From: Mucilaginibacter arboris
GTDB lineage: Bacteria; Bacteroidota; Bacteroidia; Sphingobacteriales; Sphingobacteriaceae
Assembly: GCF_009754915.1 (NCBI RefSeq)
Contig: NZ_WPIK01000004.1
Span: 124,001 to 188,000 of the forward strand
Reading direction: 5' to 3'
Length of the DNA stretch: 64,000 bases
A model generated the notes under the pieces. It was not told where the DNA came from. It saw only the letters and a program-made list of their open reading frames with translations, and ran no database searches. Of the stretch, positions 43,267 through 53,411 are shown piece by piece. A program made the translations under genes and the position numbers. Each line of letters opens with the position of its first letter. Positions within the stretch are counted from its first letter, which is position 1.

Positions 43267-43299
43267 AAAAACCCTGCTCCTAATTCAGGAACAGGGTTT
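43267..43299 (-). terminator. Minus-strand terminator of the coiled-coil pseudogene
   Basis: Read on the minus strand: stem AACCCTGTTCC / GGAGCAGGGTT with a T-run (TTTTTTG), just past the pseudogene end at 43332. Almost the same design lies behind gyrB. Confidence 0.8.
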
Positions 43300-43331
43300 C
43301 CATACTTCTTTTACCCGTTTAGGGCTTCATA

Positions 43332-43590
43332 TTATTTTTTCAGTATTGCAATTAAAAGGCCACCAAGCGGTATTAAAAGACCCATCCAAAATATGAACAT
43401 CCATTTAATGATGTCGGCTTTAGTTTCAGCCAAATCTGATTTGCTTGCCATGTGTTCAATTTTACGTTCCACAGCCGATGTAATTGCTTTTTCTTTTGTA
43501 TCCTCAAAGTAGTTAACTACTTTTTTTAGCGTCTTGTTCTGTAAAATTCCTTTTCAGGATTTCGTATATTTCCAACGTTTCCGTATTCAT
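43332..43590 (-). pseudogene. Frameshifted DUF1640-like coiled-coil membrane protein
   Basis: The minus-strand reading begins MNTETLEIYEILKRNF and then stops early because of an extra base in a run of seven A (RNA sense). After correcting by one base, it reads KVVNYFEDTKEKAITSA then VERKIEHMASKSDLAETKAD and ends in a membrane helix (WMFIFWMGLLIPLGGLLIA). The total length is 259 bases, one more than a multiple of three. It is homologous to the genes at 36927 and 37711. A sequencing error in the homopolymer would make it an intact 85-residue gene. Confidence 0.7.
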
Positions 43591-43665
43591 GTCTAAAAAT
43601 TTAAAGTTAGTAATTAAATTAATTATAAACCAGCAGGTAATTTAAGAACAAGGCCAGGTCTAAAC

Positions 43666-43697
43666 AAAAAACCCTGTCCGGCAAATGAACAGGGTTT
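43666..43697 (-). terminator. gyrB terminator
   Basis: On the minus strand: stem AACCCTGT / ACAGGGTT with a loop TCATTTGCCGG-like and a run of U (TTTTTTG), 25 bases after the gyrB stop. Adjacent on the same side is a repeat copy (43700-43711). Confidence 0.85.
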
Positions 43698-43721
43698 CCA
43701 TACTTCTTTTATCACTATAAA

Positions 43722-45698
<1,977 letters not shown>

Positions 45699-45811
45699 TC
45701 AAACATTAACCTTCAAAAGTACGATTTTTAGCCGATAAAAGAGGCTTTTATTCTCACAAAACGGGTTGTAAATGTGCTAATCAAAACATTAGGATACTTG
45801 CAGTTAAAGTT

Positions 45812-45819
45812 TATCTTTG
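45812..45819 (+). promoter_or_regulatory. Possible -7 box before the Skp-like gene
   Basis: TATCTTTG fits TAnnTTTG and lies 28 bases before the start at 45840. A -33 TTG is not at normal spacing, so it is weak evidence. Confidence 0.35.
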
Positions 45820-45839
45820 TCAAAATTTTTTGAAAAAAC

Positions 45840-46433
45840 ATGAAAATAACGGTATCCCGATTAACTTTAGGAATAGCTGTTGCCGCAATGGCAGTTGCCT
45901 GTAACCAAAAGCCGCAAACTACTAACGCCACTGCTGAAAAAACCCCAGCTACTTCAACATCAGAAAAAGCAGAAATTGTGTATGTAAACTCTGATTCTTT
46001 ACTTTCTAAATACGATTATTTTAAAGATATGAGCAGCCGCCTGGAAGATAAAGGCAAAAAGGCACAGGTAGATGTTTCCTCTAAAGGACAGGCTTTTCAG
46101 CGGGAAGTTGCAGAATACCAAAAAGGCGCAGCTACTTTAAGTGCCGACCAACGTGCTGCAACCGAACAACGTTTGGCACGTAAACAGCAGGAACTGCAAA
46201 CGTACAACCAGAATGCAAGTGCACAGATACAACAGGAACAGGCATCAGAAAATGCAAAATTATATGATAAGATTGCCGATTTTATGAAAGGTTACGCCAA
46301 AGAAAAAGGGTACAAGCTGATTTTAACTTACTCTAAAGCCAACCCAACTGTTTTGTTTGGGGATGAAAGCCTGAACGTTACGAACGATGTGGTTAAAATT
46401 TTGAACGACAACTACAAAAAAGAAAAAAAATAG
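45840..46433 (+). CDS. OmpH/Skp-family lipoprotein
   Basis: A 197-residue protein with a lipoprotein signal (MKITVSRLTLGIAVAAMAVA, lipidated C21). The mature part is an OmpH/Skp-like coiled-coil: EIVYVNSDSLLSKYDYFK, DKGKKAQVDVSSKGQAFQRE and a C-terminal strand YKLILTYSKANPTVLFG. Skp-like proteins chaperone outer-membrane proteins in the periplasm. The lipid anchor and the divergent position next to gyrB are the points to note. Confidence 0.9.
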   Translation: MKITVSRLTLGIAVAAMAVACNQKPQTTNATAEKTPATSTSEKAEIVYVNSDSLLSKYDYFKDMSSRLEDKGKKAQVDVSSKGQAFQREVAEYQKGAATLSADQRAATEQRLARKQQELQTYNQNASAQIQQEQASENAKLYDKIADFMKGYAKEKGYKLILTYSKANPTVLFGDESLNVTNDVVKILNDNYKKEKK

Positions 46434-46462
46434 CATTTATACCAATTAGAAAACTTAAGTTT

Positions 46463-46488
46463 TAACCCCGGCCAGACCGGGGTTTTTT
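46463..46488 (+). terminator. Terminator of the Skp-like gene
   Basis: Stem AACCCCGG / CCGGGGTT around CCAGA followed by TTTTTT, 30 bases after the stop. Confidence 0.92.
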
Positions 46489-46499
46489 AATGCTAAAAA

Positions 46500-46982
46500 A
46501 TGGACGGGCAACAAAATCATGAAAAATTTATGCGGATGGCCATAGAGCTTTCCGAGCAAAATGTAGAACAGCGCCTGGGCGGGCCCTTTGGGGCTGTAAT
46601 TGTAAAAAACGGAATGGTAGTTGCCCGAAGTGCTAACAGGGTAGTTCCGCAAAAAGACCCGACTGCACATGCAGAAGTTTCTGTAATCCGATTAGCATGC
46701 AAAGAATTGGATACCCATAATCTGGAAGGCTGTGTTATTTATACCAGTTGTGAGCCCTGCCCCATGTGCCTCGGCGCCATTTACTGGGCGCACTTAGATA
46801 AGATTTATTATGCCAATACAAAAGCTGATGCAGCAGCAATTGCATTTGATGACCAATTTATTTATGAAGAAATTGATCGTCCGCCTGCAGAACGTAAACT
46901 GCCCGCCATACAATTACTGCGCGACGAAGCACAAACGGCGTTTAAAAAATGGCAGGCTTCTGATTTAAATATCAGGTATTAA
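46500..46982 (+). CDS. guaD: Guanine deaminase
   Basis: A 160-residue nucleoside-deaminase-fold enzyme. Zinc motifs: HAE at residues 57-59 in DPTAHAEVSVIRLACK, and the PCxxC of TSCEPCPMCLGAIYWA (C87, C90). The stretch GGPFGAVIVKNG and the C-terminal EIDRPPAERKLPAI closely resemble Bacillus GuaD rather than TadA or CMP deaminases. It converts guanine to xanthine. It follows the Skp-like gene's terminator and stands alone. Confidence 0.88.
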   Translation: MDGQQNHEKFMRMAIELSEQNVEQRLGGPFGAVIVKNGMVVARSANRVVPQKDPTAHAEVSVIRLACKELDTHNLEGCVIYTSCEPCPMCLGAIYWAHLDKIYYANTKADAAAIAFDDQFIYEEIDRPPAERKLPAIQLLRDEAQTAFKKWQASDLNIRY

Positions 46983-47030
46983 TAGAAATATTATCAGACA
47001 AATTTTTAGATGCTAAAAGAAGCATCAGAT

Positions 47031-47435
47031 TTATTGTTTAGGCTGATCAAAAAAGCCATCCTGTAAATCATCAATTTCCCGCCGGTCTTTTTTAGTTGGC
47101 CGCCCTGCTCCCTGGTCGCGCCGGATCATAGGTGCCTGAAAAACAGATTTGTAACCATAAGTTTGTTCTACAGGCGTTAAATCCTCATAAAACTGAACTG
47201 CCGTTTTAGCATCGGTCCGGTTTTCCAGTAAGCCCGTAACTTTTAAAACTTTTTTTTCTATCCCTTTGCTCACCTGGTAGGTTTCCCCGATACGCACTTC
47301 GTGCGAGGGCTTTATATTTTGCCCGTCCAGCTTCACCTTGCCGGCCTTGCAGGCATCGGCAGCCAGAGTGCGGGTTTTAAATATCCTGATAGACCACAAA
47401 TACTTATCAATCCTTAACTTCTCTTTTTCCGGCAT
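47031..47435 (-). CDS. S4-domain RNA-binding protein (Hsp15-like)
   Basis: A 134-residue protein with an S4 domain in residues about 5-65 (RIDKYLWSIRIFKTRTLAA, DACKAGKVKLDGQNIKPSH) and a basic C-terminal part (RDQGAGRPTKKDRREIDDL). It resembles HslR/Hsp15, which rescues stalled 50S subunits. Repeats at 47014 and 47574 flank it. Confidence 0.9.
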   Translation of the reverse strand: MPEKEKLRIDKYLWSIRIFKTRTLAADACKAGKVKLDGQNIKPSHEVRIGETYQVSKGIEKKVLKVTGLLENRTDAKTAVQFYEDLTPVEQTYGYKSVFQAPMIRRDQGAGRPTKKDRREIDDLQDGFFDQPKQ

Positions 47436-48115
47436 ATTTTAAATGTATTTGTATTAAAAATGTGAACGTTGCCTGTTGTTAAAAAGTACAATTTATTATG
47501 CATTGGCTGTTAGCTATAACTTTTATTTAGCCTTTGTATAAAACCTGTTTAAGTTTTATACAAATTATTTTGAATGCTTCTTTTATCACCTAAAAATAGA
47601 GGTGTCCCATATCTTAAAAAACAAACATAAAACCATAAGCTAAAAGAAACAATAAGTTTTTTTGATATTGAAGTTGTTTAAACTTTTTTTGTGGCCTTCT
47701 TTTTTTTGGCCGATGCTTCTTTTATCCCTAAAAATGTTGGCCCTTCGCTAAAGACCTATAAGGTTTTGAAAACCTTACAGGTCTTTAGTGATTAAATGTA
47801 AACACCAATTTTACCTGGTAAAAGAAGCATGGGCACCAAAGCTGGGCATGCTGAAGGACCAAATTTAAATGGGTACCAAAAAGTTTAAACAATCTCAATC
47901 AAAAACAAATAAGTGCGATATTTTTTGAAGCATTACTTCTTTATGTTTTTTTTGTTACAAAAAAAGCAATAGACCTGCTTAAAAAATTATTTTTTTTATA
48001 AATTTTGCAATTTTATTAGCTTTTATTAATTTTATAGCAAAATAAGTGTAACCAATTGCACTTGTACAAGTATACCTAAATAACCAATATAGTTAATTTA
48101 TCAATATTAAAAATC
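47436..48115. other. Gene-free interval with MITE-like element
   Basis: 680 bases without a credible gene: the repeat at 47574, the element at 47673-47893, then very AT-rich DNA up to 48115 that includes long A and T runs (about 47936-48040). Confidence 0.7.
47673..47893. mobile_element. MITE-like palindromic element, copy 2 (inverted)
   Basis: About 221 bases with tips GTTGTTTAAACTTTTTTT (left) and AAAAAGTTTAAACAAT (right). It holds a repeat in reverse form (47713) and in forward form (47819), and the same central palindrome with flanks in the other order. The reverse complement aligns with copy 1 (42959-43188) along most of its length. Confidence 0.75.
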
Positions 48116-48328
48116 ATGAAAAACGCAGTGTTCACTTACAATGACGAACTGATTAAAATATCAGTTAAAAACGAAGTTAAAAATGCTGACATGAGTATTG
48201 AAGCCGAGATAATGATTGATGATGAGGAGAATTTTAAAATTTGTAAAAAAGACGGGGTTAGTGTACCCGTAAACAAAAATTGTGTGATAGACCCTGCACT
48301 CTTATCACTCATCAATAAGTGCATTTAG
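48116..48328 (+). CDS. Small protein of unknown function
   Basis: A 70-residue, slightly acidic protein (MKNAVFTYNDELIKISVKNE) with an alternating beta-like pattern and three Cys near the end (FKICKKDGVSVPVNKNCVID). There is no signal peptide or family I recognise. The start is an ATG with AT-rich DNA upstream. It lies on the same side as dapD, but 256 bases apart, so probably separate. Confidence 0.5.
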   Translation: MKNAVFTYNDELIKISVKNEVKNADMSIEAEIMIDDEENFKICKKDGVSVPVNKNCVIDPALLSLINKCI

Positions 48329-48497
48329 CCTTAATTTCAGAGTTGCTCAAACCTATATTGCCCCTTTTTCTGGTCATTTTCAGGTCCGTTTAATCCAGCC
48401 CAACTATCCAATTATTTACATTTATTAATAACCTGCTTTTTCTTGCGGCATTAATTGCTTTGTGTTTACTTGTCGAAATTTAAACCTCAATTTTTGT

Positions 48498-48505
48498 TAT
48501 GTTTG
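48498..48505 (+). promoter_or_regulatory. Possible -7 box before dapD
   Basis: TATGTTTG fits TAnnTTTG and is preceded by TTTTTG. It lies about 80 bases before the dapD start. The same TGTTATGTTTG is found at 28952-28962. Confidence 0.4.
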
Positions 48506-48584
48506 CCACAGCAGAACATTATTTACGTTGTGCTTGCAATAGATTTAAATCAACACCATAACAAAAAATTAGATAAATACCGAT

Positions 48585-49403
48585 ATGTACACAGATGTAA
48601 AAAACCTGATTGAAGATGCCTGGATTGACCGTACCCTTTTAGGGTCAAAAGAACATATTATTGCTATAGAAAGCGTTATTGACGATCTGGACAAAGGAAA
48701 ACTACGCGTTGCAGAATTAATTACCGGCCGCTGGCACATTAACGATTGGGTTAAGAAAGCCGTAATTATGTATTTTCCAATTCGGGAAATGGCGGAAGTT
48801 AAAGTTGGCCCTTTTGTGTTTTATGATAAAATGAAACTAAAAACCAACTTTAAAGAAGCTGGTGTTCGGGTTGTACCGCACGGAATTGCACGCTATGGGG
48901 CCTATTTAGCAAAAGGCGTTATCATGATGCCTTCTTATGTAAATATTGGTGCTTATGTTGATGAAGGCACAATGGTTGATACCTGGGCAACTGTTGGTTC
49001 TTGTGCTCAAATCGGTAAAAACGTACATTTAAGCGGCGGCGTTGGCATTGGCGGTGTTTTGGAACCGATACAAGCGGCTCCGGTTATTATTGAGGATAAT
49101 TGCTTTATCGGTTCTCGTGCTATTGTGGTGGAAGGTGTGCATTTAGAGCACGAAGTTGTTTTGGGCGCGAACGTAGTTTTAACCGCATCAACCAAAATTA
49201 TTGATGTAACCAAAGAAACGCCGACAGAATACAAAAGCTTTGTTCCTGCACGTTCTGTTGTAATTCCGGGCTCTTACACTAAAAAATTTCCTGCCGGCGA
49301 ATATCAGGTTCCTTGTGCTTTAATTATTGGCCGGAGAAAAGAATCAACCGATAAAAAAACATCGTTAAACAACGCATTGCGCGAGCATAACGTAGCGGTT
49401 TAA
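48585..49403 (+). CDS. dapD: Tetrahydrodipicolinate N-succinyltransferase
   Basis: A 272-residue left-handed beta-helix acyltransferase. The N-terminal helical domain is followed by hexapeptide repeats (GAYVDEGTMVDTWATVGSCA, VGIGGVLEPIQAAPVIIED) and a C-terminal arm (VIPGSYTKKFPAGEYQVPCA). It succinylates tetrahydrodipicolinate in the diaminopimelate/lysine route, downstream of aspartate kinase (31698). It appears to be a single-gene unit. Confidence 0.96.
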   Translation: MYTDVKNLIEDAWIDRTLLGSKEHIIAIESVIDDLDKGKLRVAELITGRWHINDWVKKAVIMYFPIREMAEVKVGPFVFYDKMKLKTNFKEAGVRVVPHGIARYGAYLAKGVIMMPSYVNIGAYVDEGTMVDTWATVGSCAQIGKNVHLSGGVGIGGVLEPIQAAPVIIEDNCFIGSRAIVVEGVHLEHEVVLGANVVLTASTKIIDVTKETPTEYKSFVPARSVVIPGSYTKKFPAGEYQVPCALIIGRRKESTDKKTSLNNALREHNVAV

Positions 49404-49411
49404 TTTTGCTG

Positions 49412-49472
49412 ATGGTTAATAGTTGATGGATAATAGCCAGAAATAGCGATCTAACTATGAACTATTAACCAT
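49412..49472. repeat. Inverted repeat overlapping a start codon
   Basis: ATGGTTAATAGTT (49412-49424) is the perfect complement of AACTATTAACCAT (49460-49472). The ATG of the following glycosyltransferase (49471) is at the tip of the right arm. Confidence 0.8.
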
Positions 49473-50613
49473 GAACCTTCAGCCTCTAAAAATTGGTTTT
49501 GATGCCAAGCGTGCTTTTCTAAATAAAACCGGTTTGGGTAATTACAGCCGCTCAGCCATTTATGCTTTAGCTGTTTATTTTCCCGAAAACGAATATTATT
49601 TATATACGCCAAAAGTTGGGACTGAAATTAGTCCTGACTTTTTGCCTGATTTAAACAATACACGAACTAAACTTCCTGCTGCCAATTTGTTTAAATCTTT
49701 TTGGCGAAGTAAAAGTATTGTTAAAGATTTAAAGCGGGACGGTATTCAACTTTATCATGGTTTAAGTCAGGAACTTCCTTTTGGTATCAAAAATTGGGAT
49801 ATAAAAACAGTAGTAACTATCCACGATTTGATCTACTTAAAATATCCTGAATATTTTAGTTTCATCAACAGAAAAATTTACGAATGGAAAGCCAGAACAG
49901 CTTGTAAAAATGCAAATCTGATTATCGCAGTAAGCGAACAAACCAAAGCAGATTTAGTGGCGGCGTTTAATCTTTCTCCGCAGAAAATAAAAGTAGTTTA
50001 CCAGGGCTGTGGTCCAATATTCAGGCAACAAAAAAATGATGCGGTAAAAGAAGCAGTCAAAGCAAAGTATCAATTACCGGGAAAATTTATTTTAAATGTT
50101 GGAACGATAGAAACCCGCAAAAATTTACTGTTGGTTGCAAAAGCTTTAAAAAATATCCCCGAAGAAGTTTCCTTAGTTGTAGTTGGCCGACAAACAAAAT
50201 ATGCAAAACAGGTAAAAAATTACCTGGTAAAAGAAGCATTACAAAACCGTGTTTTGTTTTTAACCAATGTGCCTTTTGAAGATTTGACAACTATTTATCA
50301 AATGGCAAAAGTGTTTGTTTACCCTTCCAGGTACGAAGGTTTTGGTATTCCGATTGTAGAAGCTTTATGTTCCGGAACGCCGGTAATTGCGGCAACAGGT
50401 TCGTGTTTGGAAGAAGCCGGCGGGCCGAACAGTATTTATGTTGATCCGGATGATGCTATTTCTTTGGCAAAACAAATTAATTTAATCTTGCAGGATAATC
50501 AGCTTCAATCCAAAATGAAAACAAAAGGCCTGAAATATGCAAAGCAGTTTGAAGAAAAAAATATCGCACAAAATTTAATGAACGTTTACCAGCAAGCGCT
50601 AAATTATGCTTAA
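49471..50613 (+). CDS. GT4-family glycosyltransferase
   Basis: A 380-residue GT-B enzyme of family GT4. The C-terminal donor-site pattern FVYPSRYEGFGIPIVEALCS, with EGFG and E-x7-E, is typical. The N-terminal part has KIGFDAKRAFLNKTGLGNY, the KTGLGNYSR motif seen in surface-glycan glycosyltransferases. The start at 49471 lies in an inverted repeat; no better start follows. It overlaps the tsaC-like gene by 8 bases, so the two are coupled although the functions look unrelated. Repeat copies at 50045 and 50228 are both read as VKEA. Confidence 0.88.
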   Translation: MNLQPLKIGFDAKRAFLNKTGLGNYSRSAIYALAVYFPENEYYLYTPKVGTEISPDFLPDLNNTRTKLPAANLFKSFWRSKSIVKDLKRDGIQLYHGLSQELPFGIKNWDIKTVVTIHDLIYLKYPEYFSFINRKIYEWKARTACKNANLIIAVSEQTKADLVAAFNLSPQKIKVVYQGCGPIFRQQKNDAVKEAVKAKYQLPGKFILNVGTIETRKNLLLVAKALKNIPEEVSLVVVGRQTKYAKQVKNYLVKEALQNRVLFLTNVPFEDLTTIYQMAKVFVYPSRYEGFGIPIVEALCSGTPVIAATGSCLEEAGGPNSIYVDPDDAISLAKQINLILQDNQLQSKMKTKGLKYAKQFEEKNIAQNLMNVYQQALNYA

Positions 50614-51172
50614 AGAAGAAGTTGCAAAAGCACTTAAAGTTGTACAGGAAGGCGGCATTATCCTCTATCCTACCGATACGATTTGGGGAATTGGCTGTGA
50701 TGCCGGCAATACTGAAGCTGTGAAGAAAATTTACGACCTAAAACAGCGCGAAGAAAGTAAAAGCATGATAATTTTGCTGGATAACGATAACAAGCTTTTG
50801 AGTTACGTTCGGGAAGTTCCAGATATTGCTTATGATTTAATTGAGTTTGCCGAAAATCCTTTGACGCTTATTTTATCCGGTGCCAAAAATATTTCTCCTG
50901 CTTTAATTAATGCTGATGGCAGCGTTGGCATCCGTATCGTAAAACATCCATTTTGTGAGCAATTGATCCAGCGTTTGCGCAAACCTTTGGTTTCTACTTC
51001 GGCCAACATCAGCGGAAAAGCTTCTCCAAAAAATTTTATGGATATTGATGCTGAAATTTTGGAAGGCGTAGATTACGTAGTGAACTTAGAACAGCACGAA
51101 TTGCAGGAAAAAAAGCCCTCAACCATTATGAAACTCGAACCTGATGGCCGTTTTACCTTTATCAGAAAGTAA
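50606..51172 (+). CDS. L-threonylcarbamoyladenylate synthase (TsaC/YrdC type)
   Basis: A 188-residue YrdC-domain protein. Motifs: GGIILYPTDTIWGIGCDA, LKQREESKSMIILL, FAENPLTLILSGAKNIS and LVSTSANISGKASP. It makes threonylcarbamoyl-AMP for t6A tRNA modification. The short form, without a SUA5 C-terminal domain, corresponds to TsaC. A terminator built from two repeats follows at 51193. Confidence 0.92.
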   Translation: MLKEEVAKALKVVQEGGIILYPTDTIWGIGCDAGNTEAVKKIYDLKQREESKSMIILLDNDNKLLSYVREVPDIAYDLIEFAENPLTLILSGAKNISPALINADGSVGIRIVKHPFCEQLIQRLRKPLVSTSANISGKASPKNFMDIDAEILEGVDYVVNLEQHELQEKKPSTIMKLEPDGRFTFIRK

Positions 51173-51192
51173 TAATCTTTATTTTTGTGCCT

Positions 51193-51233
51193 TAAAAACA
51201 GCATCCGGTTTAAATCGTGATACTGTTTTTACC
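51193..51233 (+). terminator. Terminator formed by two dispersed repeats
   Basis: TAAAAACAGCAT (51193-51204), a 15-base loop, then ATACTGTTTTTA (51220-51231). The stem of AAAAACAG with CTGTTTTT is followed by a short T-rich run, 20 bases after the tsaC stop. Confidence 0.8.
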
Positions 51234-51262
51234 ACCTAAAAATTGGTATTTGTCCAAAATTT

Positions 51263-52681
51263 ATGCAGCAACACCTACAACATCCGGTATTTAACGTAAT
51301 CGCAAGCGTTGCTGCAAACCGGCAGGTACAAGCTTTTGTAATTGGAGGTTACGTGCGCGATTTGTTTTTGAAACGTCCTTCTGCTGATATTGATGTGGTA
51401 GTTTTAGGCAACGGAATTGCATTTTCAGAAGAAGTTGCCCAAAAACTGAAGGTAAAAGTAGCTGTATTTAAAAACTTTGGCACGGCAAGTTTAAAATATC
51501 AAAACCTGGAACTGGAGTTTGTTGGCGCGCGGAAAGAATCTTACCGATTAGAATCGCGCAAGCCGATAGTGGAAGACGGAACTTTGGAAGATGACCAAAA
51601 CCGGCGCGATTTTACCATCAATGCCATGGCGATTGCTTTAAATAAAGAGAATTTTGGCGAGCTGCTTGATCCTTTTAATGGAATTCAGGATTTGAAAAAC
51701 AAACTCATCCGGACACCTTTAGATCCGTCGGTTACTTTTTCTGATGATCCATTGCGCATGATGCGTGCTATCCGTTTTGCTTCGCAATTAGGTTTTACCA
51801 TTGATCCGGCTGCTTTGGAAGCCATCAAAAGCAACCGCGAAAGGATAAAAATTATTTCCGGAGAAAGGATTACAGACGAACTGAATAAAATTATATCTTC
51901 TAAAAAACCTTCTGTTGGTTTTACTTATCTTTTTGATACTGGTTTGCTTCAAATCATTTTTCCGCAAATGAGTGCTTTGCAAGGCATTGATTACATCAAC
52001 GGAAAAGGGCATAAAGATAATTTTTACCATACCTTGCAGGTCCTGGATAACATCGCAGAAAACACAACTGATTTGTGGTTGCGCTGGGCAGCTATTCTTC
52101 ATGATATTGCCAAACCTGCTACCAAACGTTTTGAACCCGGGCACGGCTGGACTTTTCACGGCCATGAAGACAAAGGCGCGCGCATGGTGCCTAAAATTTT
52201 TGCACAGCTCAAACTTCCGATGAACGAAAAGATGAAACTGGTACAGAAATTAGTACAATTGCACATGCGGCCTATTGTGCTGGCACAGGAAATGGTAACA
52301 GATTCGGCAGTAAGGCGCTTATTATTTGATGCAGGCGAAGATTTGGAAGGTTTGATGCTGTTGTGCAATGCCGATGTTACCACAAAAAACGAATATAAAA
52401 TAAAAAAATACCGCAACAACTTTGAGCTGGTTAAACAAAAGCTGAAAGACGTGGAAGAGCGCGACAACATGCGCAACTGGCAACCACCTGTTAGCGGACA
52501 AGATATTATGGAAACTTTTGGCATTAATGCCGGCAGAGAAGTTGGTATCATTAAAAATAGTATCAGGGAAGCTATTCTGGAAGGAGAAATTTTTAATTCG
52601 AGAACCGAAGCTTTAAAGCTGATGATACAAAAAGGAGAAGATATTGGCTTAAAAGTTGTAGCTAAAATTGAACATAACTAA
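51263..52681 (+). CDS. CCA-adding tRNA nucleotidyltransferase with HD domain
   Basis: A 472-residue class II nucleotidyltransferase. The head domain has VIGGYVRDLFLKRPSADIDV and a later GTASLKYQNLELEFVGARK, DDQNRRDFTINAMAIAL. The C-terminal part has an HD domain (HDIAKPATKRFEPGHGWTFH). It adds or repairs the CCA end of tRNA. It lies between the tsaC and miaA genes. Confidence 0.92.
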   Translation: MQQHLQHPVFNVIASVAANRQVQAFVIGGYVRDLFLKRPSADIDVVVLGNGIAFSEEVAQKLKVKVAVFKNFGTASLKYQNLELEFVGARKESYRLESRKPIVEDGTLEDDQNRRDFTINAMAIALNKENFGELLDPFNGIQDLKNKLIRTPLDPSVTFSDDPLRMMRAIRFASQLGFTIDPAALEAIKSNRERIKIISGERITDELNKIISSKKPSVGFTYLFDTGLLQIIFPQMSALQGIDYINGKGHKDNFYHTLQVLDNIAENTTDLWLRWAAILHDIAKPATKRFEPGHGWTFHGHEDKGARMVPKIFAQLKLPMNEKMKLVQKLVQLHMRPIVLAQEMVTDSAVRRLLFDAGEDLEGLMLLCNADVTTKNEYKIKKYRNNFELVKQKLKDVEERDNMRNWQPPVSGQDIMETFGINAGREVGIIKNSIREAILEGEIFNSRTEALKLMIQKGEDIGLKVVAKIEHN

Positions 52682-52713
52682 TTACTAATTTACAAATTTA
52701 CAAATTTATAAGA

Positions 52714-53358
52714 ATGGCAGTTTACAGGTTTAAAGTTGTTTTTGAGGACTATGATGATATTTTCAGGGAAATCGAAATTCAATCTAAACAAACGTTTGAA
52801 GATTTGCACCGCGCAATACAACAATCAACCGGTTACAATCCGGAAGCATCCTCTTCATTCTATGTAAGTAACGATTACTGGATCAAAGGCGAAGAAATTG
52901 CTTTTATGCCTTCTGCCAAAAAAATTGACCGGGGCGTAGCTTTGATGGAAAAATCAAAACTCAGTAATTTTATTGACGATCCTCACCAAAAATTTTACTA
53001 TACTTATAATTTCGACCGTCCTTATGATTTCCATATCGAACTGATTAAAATTTTGCTTGATGATGTTACAGGTAAAGTTTATCCGCAAATTGTACGTTCT
53101 GTCGGCGACGCACCAAAACCATTAGGCACAACTATACCCGCACCAAGCGCAGCAATTGCAGATGAGGATTTTGACTTTTTGCATGAAGAAGGCTTAAACC
53201 CGGAAGACGGCGCAGATTTTTCTGAATTAGGCGAAGAAGAAGCAGAGGAGGATTTAATACCAACGGTTGCGGATGAACCTGATGATGAATTTGACGATGA
53301 ATTTGCGGATAACGAGCACTTGGAAGATGAAGATTTAAGTGCAAAAGACGATTACTAA
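52714..53358 (+). CDS. pRiA4b ORF-3-like (IS1096 TnpR-like) protein
   Basis: A 214-residue protein. The N-terminal two thirds match the 'plasmid pRiA4b ORF-3-like' family (YRFKVVFEDYDDIFREIEIQ, FEDLHRAIQQSTGY, FYVSNDYWIKGEE). The C-terminal third is Asp/Glu-rich (EEDLIPTVADEPDDEFDDEF). The family is named after mobile-element passengers, but this copy sits in a conserved-looking housekeeping stretch with no transposase nearby. Its function is unknown. Confidence 0.85.
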   Translation: MAVYRFKVVFEDYDDIFREIEIQSKQTFEDLHRAIQQSTGYNPEASSSFYVSNDYWIKGEEIAFMPSAKKIDRGVALMEKSKLSNFIDDPHQKFYYTYNFDRPYDFHIELIKILLDDVTGKVYPQIVRSVGDAPKPLGTTIPAPSAAIADEDFDFLHEEGLNPEDGADFSELGEEEAEEDLIPTVADEPDDEFDDEFADNEHLEDEDLSAKDDY

Positions 53359-53411
53359 TTTTCGTGCCATTTTTTATCCGGTAAAAACAGTATGCGTAAT
53401 TTGTTGAGCGT

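Larger units (their letters stand above)
42859..43331. other. Gene-free interval with MITE-like element
   Basis: 470 bases with no gene. Contents: the palindromic element at 42959-43188, repeats at 43231-43242 and 43302-43313, and the terminator of the coiled-coil pseudogene. Confidence 0.7.

Noticed and set aside
52714-53358. Marker of an insertion sequence (pRiA4b ORF-3 family)
   Set aside because: No transposase or terminal inverted repeats nearby; it is in a run of housekeeping genes.
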